Source of the DNA: Aureispira sp. CCB-E
GTDB taxonomy: Bacteria > Bacteroidota > Bacteroidia > Chitinophagales > Saprospiraceae
DNA length: 64,000 nt
Assembly: GCF_031326345.1 (NCBI RefSeq)
Contig: NZ_CP133671.1
Span: 5,270,001-5,334,000, forward strand
Reading direction: 5' to 3'
Below the pieces are notes generated by a model. It searched no databases and had not been told where the DNA came from. It saw only the letters and a program-made list of their open reading frames with translations. Of this stretch, positions 6,587 to 15,670 are shown piece after piece (the stretch's first letter is position 1; each line of letters starts with the position of its first letter). A program made the translations under genes and the position numbers.

Positions 6587-7933
6587 TCATCTATTTCCCC
6601 AAAAGAGCGCATCATTTTCACTCTTATATAGGAGTCCTAATATAGACCCTAAAAGTACTAACAATACAATGCTAGGCTGAGCACCAAATAGGATTAAGCC
6701 AACCATTAATCCCAACACACCTCCCAAGGTACAAGCAATAAAGCGTCCAGTGTTATTCCCTCTGCTAATGATATAAATCATAGGAATAGCAATTGTAATT
6801 CGCATAGCCGCACCAACGATGGTAATATCAACAATACTTTGCCAAACAAAAGCAATCCCTGTTGCAAGCAATACTACCAAAACGGTAATCCAACGTGTAT
6901 TTTGTACTTTGTTGGGAGCATTAGGAGCTAGTGTTAAACTAGTATGAGAAGCTACCGCAAAAATATTTGTATCGGCAGAACTCATAAGTCCTGCAAAAAA
7001 CAACACTAATAAAACAGGGTAAAAACTCGGCGACAGCAAGTTTTGCATGGCATATATAAAGGCATTATCATAATCCAACGCATTATTTTGTTTTAGTGCG
7101 GCCAATCCAACAAACATTAGTAAAAAAACAATGATTATAATGGGAATAAGCGCCCAACTCATTCCGCGTTTGGCAGCTTGAACGTCCTTCGCAGCATAAC
7201 AAAGTTGATAACGATCTGCCAAACCAAATACCGACAAACTTCCATAAAGCATCAACCCAATAATATCTTTAGTCTTTACAGGCTCTAAAGGTGGAGTTGC
7301 GATTAATTCAGGAATCGAAAACTGATCGTTGGATAAGACACTGTACACAATAATTCCTAATAAAATTAGAATAATAATGCTTTGAAATACATCTGTGATA
7401 ATAACAGCCTTAAATCCAGAGAAAAGAATGTACAGAAGTACAATAGAGGCCGTAAAAATTAGAGCTACTTCGTAAGTGAGTAAATCAAAATAGGCGATTA
7501 CTTTTGCTCCCCCAACTAACGATAATAGAATCCAAAAAAACTGTATACTAATAGTAATCCCATTAGTTAGCAAACTAGTCGTATTGTTGTTGGTGATAAA
7601 ACGCACTAGATCTCCTTGGGTATAAAATTGCTGCCCAATCGTAGAAAATTGTTTTATTTTAGGAGCTGCCCAAAAGGCAAAGACGCTATATCCCACTACT
7701 ACTCCTAAAATTAATGGAATAACGCCCCAAGGACCAAATTTATAGGTGTAACTAGTGTAAGTAATAAATGTACTAACTCCTACAGCACCTGCAAATTTAG
7801 AGGCTAAAATATTAAATTCATTGCGATCTCTTCCAGAAATTAAATAGTCTTCATCAGAGCCATTTTTGGAGTAAAAATAGGAAATACCAATAATTAGAAT
7901 GACATATATACTGATAAAAATATAGATTTCCAT
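6587..7933 (-). CDS. sodium:solute symporter (SSS family)
   Basis: This 448-residue membrane protein has about 12 transmembrane segments. SSS-family hallmarks are visible: N-terminal 'SDEDYLISGRDRNEFNILAS' (the D-Y-x-x-x-G-R segment after TM1), 'FAGAVGVSTFITYTSYTYKFG' in TM2, 'GFKAVIITDVFQSIIIL' in TM5-6, and '[18 protein letters not shown]' matching the conserved S-S/A-D sodium-site helix. These proteins couple Na+ entry to uptake of sugars, amino acids, vitamins or anions; the substrate cannot be told from sequence. It is shorter than many family members (500-550) because the C-terminal extra helices are missing. It appears to be a single-gene unit. Confidence 0.85.
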   Translation of the reverse strand: MEIYIFISIYVILIIGISYFYSKNGSDEDYLISGRDRNEFNILASKFAGAVGVSTFITYTSYTYKFGPWGVIPLILGVVVGYSVFAFWAAPKIKQFSTIGQQFYTQGDLVRFITNNNTTSLLTNGITISIQFFWILLSLVGGAKVIAYFDLLTYEVALIFTASIVLLYILFSGFKAVIITDVFQSIIILILLGIIVYSVLSNDQFSIPELIATPPLEPVKTKDIIGLMLYGSLSVFGLADRYQLCYAAKDVQAAKRGMSWALIPIIIIVFLLMFVGLAALKQNNALDYDNAFIYAMQNLLSPSFYPVLLVLFFAGLMSSADTNIFAVASHTSLTLAPNAPNKVQNTRWITVLVVLLATGIAFVWQSIVDITIVGAAMRITIAIPMIYIISRGNNTGRFIACTLGGVLGLMVGLILFGAQPSIVLLVLLGSILGLLYKSENDALFWGNR

Positions 7934-8083
7934 TGTCGTGTTTTTATAGGGAATATTATTGATTCGTTCGTCTATTGTAAATTGTATTGGCTTAACAATC
8001 AGAATTAGTTTTTGTAAAAACTAAAAAAATAACAAACGATCAATTGATAACGCACAAATGTATCTAATTTATTCTAATTAGAC

Positions 8084-8115
8084 AAAAAAATGCGCAGCCC
8101 ACCACAGACTGCGCA
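8084..8115 (-). terminator. rho-independent terminator of the htrA-like gene
   Basis: TGCGCAG (8091-8097) and CTGCGCA (8109-8115) form a perfect stem, followed on the minus strand by a T7 run at 8090-8084. It lies 115 bp after the protease stop. No gene lies in 7934-8230. Confidence 0.8.
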
Positions 8116-8230
8116 CAACATTAAGAACCTTCCTAAAACACTATAATTCTTTATATTTTTATAATACAGTTGAACACTGTGCTATTAGACACTAATTTTG
8201 TCAGTCAATAATTAACGTCTAATAACTCCA

Positions 8231-9379
8231 TTATTCTTCTCTTGTTTTTAATTTGACAACAATATCTTTGGGCTGCCCTCTTCGATTGACCGTTACAACA
8301 ATGTCATCTCCTGGATTTTTACTTCCAATTTGTTCTTGCAATTTAGGAACAGAGGAAGTTTGAATTCCATTGATTCTTGTAATAACATCTCCTGTATTTA
8401 ATTCAGACTGAATCGCAGCTCCTCCTTCTATCAATTCACTGACATAGACCCCTTCTGTTACAGCCAAATCTAACTCTTTAGCCATATCACTATCCACACT
8501 TTGAATCATAATACCTAAAAACGCTCGTTTTACTTCACCATGATCTATTAGGTCTTGCATGACTTTTTTTACTAAATTAATAGGCACTGCAAAAGAATAA
8601 CCAGCATAGGTTCCAGAAGGTGCATAGATTGCTGTATTGATCCCAATTAATTTGCCATCAGCATTCACCAATGCACCACCGCTATTTCCTGGATTGACAG
8701 CAGCATCCGTTTGAATAAAAGACTCAATGCTGTATTGTCCATTTAGGATACTAATATCTCTTCCTTTGGCACTAATAATTCCTGCGGTGACTGTTGAGCT
8801 CAACTCAAATGGATTTCCGATTGCTAACACCCATTCTCCTACCCTTGCTTCATCAGAATTAGCTAAGTCAATAACAGGTAAATTATCTCCTGTAATTTTT
8901 AGGACAGCGAGATCTGTAGAAGGATCTGTCCCCATTACTTCTGCCTCAAACTTTCTATTATCACTTAACAAGACATCTACTTTGGTAGCATCCTTAATAA
9001 CATGATTATTGGTAACGATATAACCTTTTTCGCTAATAATAACCCCCGATCCTGTAGATTTGGAGGGACCTGGACTGCCAAAAAACTGGTAATACCTTCG
9101 TTCTCTTTCATTTCTAGCTCGGTGTTCCGTAATTGATGTAATATTAACAACAGCGGGCATAGCACGGTCAGCCGCATCAGCAAAACTTTCAGGACGCCCT
9201 AACGTTCCTTGGTTGTGCACCAATTTCTGTGCTGCTGGTTGTTGTACAACGGGTTGTTGTTCTGTCGAAACTTGAATGGTTTGTACATCTGTTGGAGGAT
9301 TTAGTAGATAGGAACCTCCCAATGCCATAGCACCTCCCATAGCACTAGCTAAAACTAAAGAAACTAAGTTATTTTTCAT
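8231..9379 (-). CDS. HtrA/DegS-like periplasmic serine protease with one PDZ domain
   Basis: This 382-residue protease has an N-terminal membrane anchor or uncleaved signal (MKNNLVSLVLASAMGGAMAL), a trypsin-like domain (about 65-275) and a single PDZ domain (about 280-375). The catalytic triad is visible: His126 (VTNNHVIKDA), Asp156 (DPSTDLAVL) and Ser233 (NPGNSGGALV). 'ESFIQTDAAVNPGNSGG' is the typical HtrA oxyanion segment. HtrA proteins degrade misfolded envelope proteins; one PDZ plus an N-terminal anchor is the DegS-like plan, whereas DegP/DegQ have two PDZ domains. It is transcribed alone, and the 387 bp upstream (9380-9766) contain its promoter region, including a GACAA-TTGT-TTGTC inverted repeat at 9449-9462. 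Confidence 0.93.
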   Translation of the reverse strand: MKNNLVSLVLASAMGGAMALGGSYLLNPPTDVQTIQVSTEQQPVVQQPAAQKLVHNQGTLGRPESFADAADRAMPAVVNITSITEHRARNERERRYYQFFGSPGPSKSTGSGVIISEKGYIVTNNHVIKDATKVDVLLSDNRKFEAEVMGTDPSTDLAVLKITGDNLPVIDLANSDEARVGEWVLAIGNPFELSSTVTAGIISAKGRDISILNGQYSIESFIQTDAAVNPGNSGGALVNADGKLIGINTAIYAPSGTYAGYSFAVPINLVKKVMQDLIDHGEVKRAFLGIMIQSVDSDMAKELDLAVTEGVYVSELIEGGAAIQSELNTGDVITRINGIQTSSVPKLQEQIGSKNPGDDIVVTVNRRGQPKDIVVKLKTREE

Positions 9380-9766
9380 ATATCTCCTATTTATTGTGTG
9401 TATGTAGTATTAACGTTCTTGTATACGCTGAAACAAAATAAGTTATCGGACAATTGTTTGTCGGTTTTAAACTATGATTACAAACAATTTCAATTCACCA
9501 ACTATTATTTTACTAGCGTATTCTTTTTGAATTACACTACTATAAACGCCACTTTTTAAATCAGAGTTGTTTTTCTATATGAGATTAACAAGATTTTAAG
9601 TTTGTTAGCGTAAAATGATATTTTTTAGTTCATCGTGTACTATTGGCACTAGCAAAACACAAAGACACAAAACACTCATTATCAGAAACAAAAATAGCAT
9701 TCTCTAGTACTTTATTCTTTTATCCCATTCATTATTGCTGCTCAAAATGTTAAGAATTTTTAAGAA
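9380..9766. other. gene-free stretch upstream of the htrA-like gene
   Basis: AT-rich DNA with no convincing frame on either strand. It must carry the promoter of the protease gene and the 3' end of the GNAT transcript. The only structure seen is the short inverted repeat at 9449-9462. Confidence 0.6.
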
Positions 9767-10228
9767 TTAGGTCGGCAAATTGGGGCTTATTTCCATATAA
9801 TATTTATCCAATCCTTCTCCAAAGCCGTTTGGTGTGACCTCCTTGGTAACAAAACCCATTTTCTCATAAAAGGGAGCCGTGTGCTGCGAGGTATCTATCA
9901 TATAAATATGCCCAGGAAACTCTGCCTTCATTTTTTTTATTCGGAAAGTAGTCAATTGGCTACCAATACCTGTTCCATGTAATTGCGCCTCAACCATTCC
10001 CCACGATAGTCCCGCTTTATTCCGCTCATCGTCATAAAAATAACCGCCACAAGCAACTACTTGATGATCTTTCAAAGCAACAAAGTAACGACCATCCAAC
10101 GCTTGTTTCTCCAACCATTTATCAAAATCATTAAATTCCTCCAACAAGAAATATTTCGGCATATTACTTTTAAAAATAGATAAGCAAGCTGCTTTGTGTT
10201 CAAGTGTATATGTTTCTATAGTAATCAT
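9767..10228 (-). CDS. GNAT-family N-acetyltransferase
   Basis: This 153-residue protein has the GNAT fold order: an N-terminal strand-helix (MITIETYTLEHKAACLSIF), a central strand 'VVACGGYFYDD', the acetyl-CoA motif A 'WGMVEAQLHGTGIGSQLTTF' (Q-x-x-G-x-G-x-G/S) and C-terminal 'APFYEKMGFVTKE'. It would move an acetyl group from acetyl-CoA to an amine; the substrate is unknown. It follows the superoxide dismutase gene on the same strand, but a strong terminator and a dispersed repeat lie between them, so it is probably transcribed separately. Confidence 0.88.
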   Translation of the reverse strand: MITIETYTLEHKAACLSIFKSNMPKYFLLEEFNDFDKWLEKQALDGRYFVALKDHQVVACGGYFYDDERNKAGLSWGMVEAQLHGTGIGSQLTTFRIKKMKAEFPGHIYMIDTSQHTAPFYEKMGFVTKEVTPNGFGEGLDKYYMEISPNLPT

Positions 10229-10292
10229 AATGTATCCAAAGTTGAATCCTTAACTACGCTTTTACACTGTAATCGTGGATTATAATAAAAAG

Positions 10293-10330
10293 AAAAACCT
10301 ACCTAGACGAAACTGCTTAGGTAGGTTTTT
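10293..10330 (-). terminator. strong rho-independent terminator of the sod gene
   Basis: AAAAACCTACCTA and TAGGTAGGTTTTT form a 13-bp perfect stem with a 12-nt loop. On the minus strand the T tract continues as TTTTTCTTTTT. It lies 70 bp after the dismutase stop. Confidence 0.88.
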
Positions 10331-10364
10331 AGTTCCTAAAATTCGGAAACTAGTTGTTTAAATT

Positions 10365-10394
10365 AGTAGTTAGCTGCGCTGCTACTTCGTGGTC
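10365..10394 (+). repeat. dispersed short repeat, copy 1 (GCTGCGCTGCTACTTCGTGG)
   Basis: The segment GTAGTTAGCTGCGCTGCTAC followed by TTCGTGGTCG is shared, with variations, with copies near 28.2, 37.1, 37.5, 46.7, 59.5, 59.7, 60.0 and 63.5 kb. All copies are intergenic and GC-richer than their surroundings. This copy sits directly after the dismutase stop codon. Confidence 0.65.
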
Positions 10395-10399
10395 GTTGA

Positions 10400-11149
10400 T
10401 TAGATCGCTGCTAAATTTTTGGCAACTTCTTCCCAGTTGATTAAGTTAAAAAAGGCATTGATATAATCCCCTCTTCTATTTTGATAATTTAAATAGTAAG
10501 CATGTTCCCATACATCCAAACCAAGTATGGGCGTCCCTACTTGTCCGACTATATTAGACATCAACGGATTGTCTTGGTTGGCGGTATCTGTCACCGCCAA
10601 TTTGCCACTAGGTTCTTGAATCAACCAAGCCCATCCAGAACCAAATCGCGTTTTGGCAGCATCTTTAAATTCGTTGGAGAAGTTTTCAAATGTACCAAAA
10701 TATTGTGTGATGGCATCTGCCAAATCACCAGTAGGTTCACCACCTTTATTAGGACCAATTACTTTCCAAAATAAGCTATGGTTATAGTAACCACCACCGT
10801 TATTACGAAGCCCTAAATCTGTCTCATTATCTTGAATTCCTGCCAAAATTTCCTTCAATGATTTTCCTGCCCATTGAGAACCTTCTAATGCCTTGTTAAA
10901 TTTCTTGGTATATCCCGCATGATGTTTGTCATGATGAATTTCCATTGTTCGAGCATCAATATGAGGCTCTAAGGCATCGAATGCATAGCCCAACTCTGGC
11001 AATTCAAAAACCGTCGTTTTTTCAGGCTCTTTCTCCTTAGGTGTTTCTTGTTCTTGATCAGGTGTATTGTTATCACATCCTACTAATGGAGCCATAAAAG
11101 CCCCCATTGTTAGCATGGCACTAGTTCTTAAAAATTCGCGTTTTTTCAT
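10400..11149 (-). CDS. lipoprotein superoxide dismutase (Fe/Mn type)
   Basis: Residues 45-249 are a complete Fe/Mn superoxide dismutase, which converts superoxide to peroxide and oxygen. The four metal ligands are His72 (MEIHHDKHH), His124 ([11 protein letters not shown]), Asp212 and His216 ([12 protein letters not shown]). The 'GGGxxNHSLFW' and 'QDNPLM' segments favour the manganese type. Unlike the usual cytoplasmic enzyme of about 200 residues, it carries a signal sequence with a lipobox (APLVGC, Cys25) and an acidic/Lys linker (26-44), so it should be a membrane-anchored envelope enzyme. It is a single-gene unit with its own terminator. Confidence 0.94.
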   Translation of the reverse strand: MKKREFLRTSAMLTMGAFMAPLVGCDNNTPDQEQETPKEKEPEKTTVFELPELGYAFDALEPHIDARTMEIHHDKHHAGYTKKFNKALEGSQWAGKSLKEILAGIQDNETDLGLRNNGGGYYNHSLFWKVIGPNKGGEPTGDLADAITQYFGTFENFSNEFKDAAKTRFGSGWAWLIQEPSGKLAVTDTANQDNPLMSNIVGQVGTPILGLDVWEHAYYLNYQNRRGDYINAFFNLINWEEVAKNLAAI

Positions 11150-11530
11150 AATTAGGTATAGATTAGTATGGTAAATATCTTTATCAATGAATCAATTTAC
11201 TTTCCAAGCAATTTCGATCACTAAAGATAGCGAAGGATATAAAAATATGAAACTAAAACAAAGAAAGATTGAATTGTGTTTTAGTTTATGAAATAAATTT
11301 TAGAATTAGCTGCTAAATGTCTCTCAATGTTTGGGCAATAACGAAAAGCTAAGTTACATGAAGATTTATTAAAAAGTTGAAAGCAGTTTTTGTACCTTTA
11401 AGCGGTCAGCTATGTAATCATATTAACCAATTCATCATAGTAGTTTATTTGTATCTAATAATTAAAACACAATATATAAATAAACTATATTTTCAAAGAA
11501 CCAATAAAAACTACTCAGAAGAGCTAACGA
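11150..11530. other. divergent intergenic region between sod and glyA
   Basis: 381 bp of AT-rich DNA containing both promoters. TACCTTTA at 11393-11400 resembles a -7 element for glyA, but no TTTG lies at the right distance. No riboswitch-like structure was recognised. Confidence 0.5.
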
Positions 11531-12841
11531 ATGTTAAAAGACAACAAAATTCAAAACTTAATTAAGGAAGAATGGAATCGCCAAAGTGCGGGAATTGAAT
11601 TAATTGCTTCTGAAAATATTGTTAGTAAGCAAGTCATGGAAACAATGGGCACTTGTTTAACTAATAAATATGCTGAAGGATACCCTGGGAAGCGATATTA
11701 TGGTGGTTGTGAAGTCGTTGACAAAATCGAACAGTTGGCAATCGATAGAGCTTGCGAATTGTATGGGGCTGAATATGCAAATGTACAACCTCATTCAGGT
11801 GCTCAAGCCAATGCAGCAGTTTATTTGATGGCATTAAACCCTGGCGATAAAGTATTAGGGTTTGATTTGGCACATGGAGGACATTTGACACATGGCTCTC
11901 CTGCTAACTTCTCTGGAAAAATTTACCAGCCTTTCTTTTATGGTGTTGAAGAAGAAACAGGGCGTATTAACATGGATCGAGTAGCTGAAATTGCGAAAAA
12001 AGAACGCCCTCAGATGATTGTTTGTGGGGCATCGGCTTACTCTAGAGAATGGGAATACGAGCGTTTTAGAGAGATTGCTGACGAAGTTGGTGCTTTTCTA
12101 TGGTGTGATATGGCGCACCCTGCGGGATTAATCGCAGCAGGTTTGCTAAAAAATCCCTTAGAATATTGTCATGTTGTTACTACTACGACACACAAAACGT
12201 TAAGAGGTCCTAGAGGAGGGATGATTTTGGCAGGTAAAGATATTGAAAATCCGTTTAACATTCGTTGGAAGAAAAGTGGCAATCTTAAGAAGATTAGCAC
12301 ATTGCTCAATGGAGCTGTCTTTCCTGGAATACAAGGGGGACCTTTAGAGCATATTATTGCAGCCAAAGCAGTAGCATTTCACGAAGCATTACAACCTGAG
12401 TTTATCAATTATCAAAAACAAGTGATTGCCAACGCTCAAGTAATGGCAAATGCTTTTGTTGAAAAAGGGTACAAAGTCATTTCTGGTGGAACAGAAAATC
12501 ATTTGATGTTATTGGACTTAAGAGCGAAAGGTGTTACTGGAAAAGATGCTGAAAACACCTTGATCAAAGCAGATATTACAGTAAATAAAAATATGGTTCC
12601 TTTTGACACGGAATCTCCTTTTGTTACTTCGGGAATGCGTGTTGGAACTTCGGCTATTACTACACGTGGCTTCAAAGAAGCTGATTGTCTAAAAACTGTT
12701 GAGTGGATAGACCGTGTGCTAACAAATATCAATGATGAAGATACGATTAGCCAAGTCCGTTCTGAGATCAACGAATATATGGCTAACTTTCCATTATTTG
12801 CCTCCAATGAGGCAGAAATGATTGTTGAAAATATTATGTAA
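11531..12841 (+). CDS. glyA: serine hydroxymethyltransferase
   Basis: This 436-residue PLP enzyme converts serine plus tetrahydrofolate to glycine plus 5,10-methylene-THF, the main source of one-carbon units. Family signatures are clear: '[17 protein letters not shown]', '[20 protein letters not shown]', '[16 protein letters not shown]', the PLP lysine in '[16 protein letters not shown]', and '[11 protein letters not shown]'. Full length and no gaps. The ATG at 11531 is followed at once by the expected N-terminus. A hairpin follows the stop by 24 bp. It stands alone upstream of pssA. Confidence 0.97.
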   Translation: MLKDNKIQNLIKEEWNRQSAGIELIASENIVSKQVMETMGTCLTNKYAEGYPGKRYYGGCEVVDKIEQLAIDRACELYGAEYANVQPHSGAQANAAVYLMALNPGDKVLGFDLAHGGHLTHGSPANFSGKIYQPFFYGVEEETGRINMDRVAEIAKKERPQMIVCGASAYSREWEYERFREIADEVGAFLWCDMAHPAGLIAAGLLKNPLEYCHVVTTTTHKTLRGPRGGMILAGKDIENPFNIRWKKSGNLKKISTLLNGAVFPGIQGGPLEHIIAAKAVAFHEALQPEFINYQKQVIANAQVMANAFVEKGYKVISGGTENHLMLLDLRAKGVTGKDAENTLIKADITVNKNMVPFDTESPFVTSGMRVGTSAITTRGFKEADCLKTVEWIDRVLTNINDEDTISQVRSEINEYMANFPLFASNEAEMIVENIM

Positions 12842-12864
12842 GTATCAAAGAATTGCGTTGATTA

Positions 12865-12900
12865 AATAGTTCGCTATACTAGTGCGTATAGCGAGCTATT
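12865..12900 (+). terminator. hairpin terminator after glyA
   Basis: AATAG-TT-CGCTATA and TATAGCG-AG-CTATT form a long near-perfect stem around CTAGTGCG. The T tract is weak (ATTATCAT), so termination strength is uncertain. Confidence 0.6.
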
Positions 12901-13073
12901 ATCATAAATAAGCAATTTATTAATTGCCACTTTTTCGTCCTAGATTAGCTTATAATCGCAGGAATTTAAATGTAATGCTATCTTTCCAATTCATACCAAC
13001 CAATAAAACAAACTTATTGGTCGACAACTAATTTTGTTTTATTGCTATGAAATTGTGCTAAACAAAAATAATT

Positions 13074-13817
13074 ATGATAAAAAAACACATTCCCAATACT
13101 GTTACTTTGTCCAACCTATTGTGTGGTTGTTTGGCTTTGATTAGTATCTTTACCAATCAATTAGAGATGGTTCCTTTTTTCATTGCGGTAAGTTTGTTAG
13201 CTGATTATTTTGATGGACTTTTGGCACGTTTACTCAAAGTAAATTCTCCTATGGGAAGAGAACTAGACTCATTAGCAGATATGGTATCGTTTGGGGTTGT
13301 TCCAGGAGCAATGTTGTATTATTTGATTAATCAAGCAAACGGAATAGCAGGAATAGATTTTGGAGACACGTCTACATTGGTTGGATTAGTTGGCTTCTTA
13401 GTCACCTTATTTTCTTGTATTCGATTGGCAAAATTTAACTTAGATACTAGACAAACAGAAGGATTTGTTGGGCTTAATACTCCAGCTTGCACTATCTTTG
13501 TACTTGGTTTATTATTGATTACGTTAGGAAATTTATATGGGATGCGAAATGTTGTGCTTAACGAGGTCTTTCTATATAGTATTTCTGCTATATTATCGTA
13601 TCTTTTAATTGCAGAAATCCCTATGTTTAGTTTTAAATTTAAATCCTTAGAACTTAAAGGGAACAAAATTAGAGTCTCCTTTATTGTTGTTTCTATACTG
13701 TGTTTTTGCTTGTTTAAGTTTGGAGCCGCATTAAGTTTGATTATTTTATTTTACATTTTAATTTCAATTGTATTGTGGATGGGTGGAATGTTGAAAAGAG
13801 AAAAAAGAGAATTTTAG
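13074..13817 (+). CDS. pssA: CDP-diacylglycerol-serine O-phosphatidyltransferase
   Basis: This 247-residue membrane enzyme makes phosphatidylserine from CDP-diacylglycerol and serine, the precursor of phosphatidylethanolamine. The CDP-alcohol phosphotransferase signature D-x2-D-G-x2-A-R-x8-G-x3-D-x3-D is complete in 'DYFDGLLARLLKVNSPMGRE' plus 'LDSLAD'. 'NTVTLSNLLCGCLA' is the typical PssA N-terminus. There are about seven transmembrane segments. Length matches the family. Confidence 0.93.
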   Translation: MIKKHIPNTVTLSNLLCGCLALISIFTNQLEMVPFFIAVSLLADYFDGLLARLLKVNSPMGRELDSLADMVSFGVVPGAMLYYLINQANGIAGIDFGDTSTLVGLVGFLVTLFSCIRLAKFNLDTRQTEGFVGLNTPACTIFVLGLLLITLGNLYGMRNVVLNEVFLYSISAILSYLLIAEIPMFSFKFKSLELKGNKIRVSFIVVSILCFCLFKFGAALSLIILFYILISIVLWMGGMLKREKREF

Positions 13818-13908
13818 AATATGCACTCTTCTTGCCCAATAATGTCCTTACTTTGTCATCTCATGTTGTTTTTCCTCCTATAGAATCTCATTCACTTCGT
13901 TTACCCAA

Positions 13909-13960
13909 ATGTAACTTTCATTAGTTGAAACGTCACTTTCATTAGTTGAAATGCACCTTT
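13909..13960 (+). repeat. 21-bp tandem repeats
   Basis: CATTAGTTGAAACGTCACTTT (13919-13939 as 21 bp) is repeated at 13940-13960 with four changes, and a degenerate half copy (AAATGTAACTTT) precedes them. The 21-bp period is two helical turns. The array ends 11 bp before a promoter at 13972-14003, as expected for an operator or activator site. Confidence 0.6.
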
Positions 13961-13971
13961 CGTATTTTAGG

Positions 13972-14003
13972 CTTGCTTTCTGTGCAGCTTTGATTTATAT
14001 TTG
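13972..14003 (+). promoter_or_regulatory. Bacteroidetes-type promoter of an orphan transcript
   Basis: CTTG (13972-13975), a 20-nt spacer and a perfect TATATTTG (13996-14003) match the primary sigma consensus. Initiation near 14010 would read into a stretch with no coding frame. Confidence 0.6.
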
Positions 14004-14009
14004 TATTAA

Positions 14010-14258
14010 CCAATTAGAACAAAATAATATAAAATATTTCGTTCAGTCCCCTTATAAGGTTACTAACAAAACTAAACTCCGAAACTGACTAAATTTTAGA
14101 ACCTTTATTACTTGCAAATACCATGAAAACCAAGCTAAACTTTTGCAAAAAATAAAGAACTAAACCTACCCTATTTTTTTTGTACCCTAATGAATTCTAT
14201 GAGTCTTTCTCATTTGTAATGATGAGTTCAAGCCACCTGTAATGAGGTGGTTTTTCTG
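14010..14258 (+). ncRNA. candidate small RNA (about 250 nt)
   Basis: The segment lies between a good promoter (13972-14003) and a plus-strand terminator (14233-14255). It contains no open frame longer than about ten codons. Upstream 21-bp repeats suggest control by a DNA-binding protein. Contents include TTCGTTCAGTCCCC and a run of eight T near 14167-14174. No known RNA family was recognised. This is inferred from signals alone and accounts for the 502-bp gap between pssA and the next gene. Confidence 0.5.
14233..14255 (+). terminator. rho-independent terminator
   Basis: CCACCT-GTAATG-AGGTGG followed by TTTTT. The T tract is only on the plus strand, so it ends a rightward transcript and not the convergent gene at 14320. 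Confidence 0.85.
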
Positions 14259-14319
14259 TTTGAATACCTCTCGATTACTCATAATGTTGCTTCATCAAGC
14301 CAAGTTTATAAAATAACTG

Positions 14320-15399
14320 CTAATTAACCTCGTAAAGAACATCCACTGTTTTGTTAAAAGCATGGTTTACGGCATAACATTTAGACTCTGCATTATAAAA
14401 TCTAAACGTATCTCCTACTTTTGTTTGCTGAATAATTTTGAGTAATTCACCTTCAAAATCTCCTCCTTGATTCACATAAAACGTCCTTGTTTTTCCTCCT
14501 TTAGGGGTATAATCTACACTACATTGCCATGTATAACAAGTAGATTGAAAATCATACGGGCTCAAGCTTGAGTATAGTTTTTTCTGAATCCTCATCGTAT
14601 CAGCTTTTATATACCTCGTTTTTTGCTCTGTAAATATATTTGAAAGAGAAGGAAAAGTTGGTAAATTCTTTAATTCTCGTATATAAAATGAAACTGGAGA
14701 GCCGACTTGTTGTCGAGATTGGGCATGTATCAACTCTACACGAACAATCGTATCTTCTTGACTAGGAAGAATAGACCAAGCCCCCATATTACCACTTCGC
14801 TTTTCTAGTTTCACAGGATTTCCAGCTTGATTACGGGCATTTGCTCTTAGCATCCAAAAAGGAAATTCATTAGACACGAAATCCAATTTATTCAATTGAT
14901 ATCGATATAAAATTCTGTTGTTTTGTGAGGAGATAGAGGTCATTTTATCTTTAGTTTCAAATAGAAACCTTTTTTCTAATGTATCAACTGTTTTCGAGAT
15001 AGGATTTTCATAAATAACCTGCGCGGTATACGCTCTCTGACCAATGAATTTAGGAGTTGTCTTAAATGTTCCTATCCCCTCTTTTAAGGGAATCTCTTCA
15101 TCATTGACTTTTATTTGATGAATGGTGATACCACTCAGAATTTTTAGACCAATCTCTGAACGAAACTCATTCCCTTTTATAATTGATGGAGCAAGAGGAC
15201 ATGAATAAATATCCAACGCTAGGTTTGGAAAATTGGTCAAGAGGGCTAAACTATCTATTTTTTGTTGCAAAGCTTGAATGTGTATTTCCTTTGCTTGCAA
15301 TTCAAATTTCAACTTTCTAGCTTCATTCTGCTCTGTTGCTGAATAAAACGTTAGTGTCAACAAAATCATCAATGGCACACTATATATTAATCGATTCAT
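14320..15399 (-). CDS. envelope protein with coiled coil, weakly GldM-like
   Basis: This 359-residue protein has an N-terminal transmembrane or signal helix (MNRLIYSVPLMILLTLTFYS), a short coiled coil (about 28-55, L/I/K/E rich), then strand-rich regions (about 60-270 and 280-359). The order TM, coiled coil, successive beta domains recalls GldM of the gliding/T9SS motor, and 'EIGLKILSGITIHQIKVNDEEIPLKEGIGTF'-type strands fit such domains (shortened here), but no diagnostic motif was found and full GldM is about 500 residues. It is probably periplasmic. No partner gldK/L/N genes lie nearby. Confidence 0.55.
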   Translation of the reverse strand: MNRLIYSVPLMILLTLTFYSATEQNEARKLKFELQAKEIHIQALQQKIDSLALLTNFPNLALDIYSCPLAPSIIKGNEFRSEIGLKILSGITIHQIKVNDEEIPLKEGIGTFKTTPKFIGQRAYTAQVIYENPISKTVDTLEKRFLFETKDKMTSISSQNNRILYRYQLNKLDFVSNEFPFWMLRANARNQAGNPVKLEKRSGNMGAWSILPSQEDTIVRVELIHAQSRQQVGSPVSFYIRELKNLPTFPSLSNIFTEQKTRYIKADTMRIQKKLYSSLSPYDFQSTCYTWQCSVDYTPKGGKTRTFYVNQGGDFEGELLKIIQQTKVGDTFRFYNAESKCYAVNHAFNKTVDVLYEVN

Positions 15400-15670
15400 G
15401 TCAAATTCAATTTTTAATAGTTTATCAAGTTACAAAGTAATTGCCTTGGAGGTGTATTAAATAAAAATTAACTTTTTGGTTTAAAAAAATAGTTATACTA
15501 GAGGTTAAACAACAAAAAAGTTATACATTTAAAAAATAAATACAAAACCACCAGCCTTAATCATGTCTGGCATAGCAATTTTTAACAATAGCTATTACCC
15601 TCTATTTATCAAGTATTTTGACAATAACAAACTCAACAGCGATAACTAGTTGGCTTTTTTTTATTATTAG

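Noticed and set aside
11160-11530. Possible glycine or folate riboswitch before glyA
   Set aside because: No conserved core or plausible multi-helix structure could be drawn by eye.
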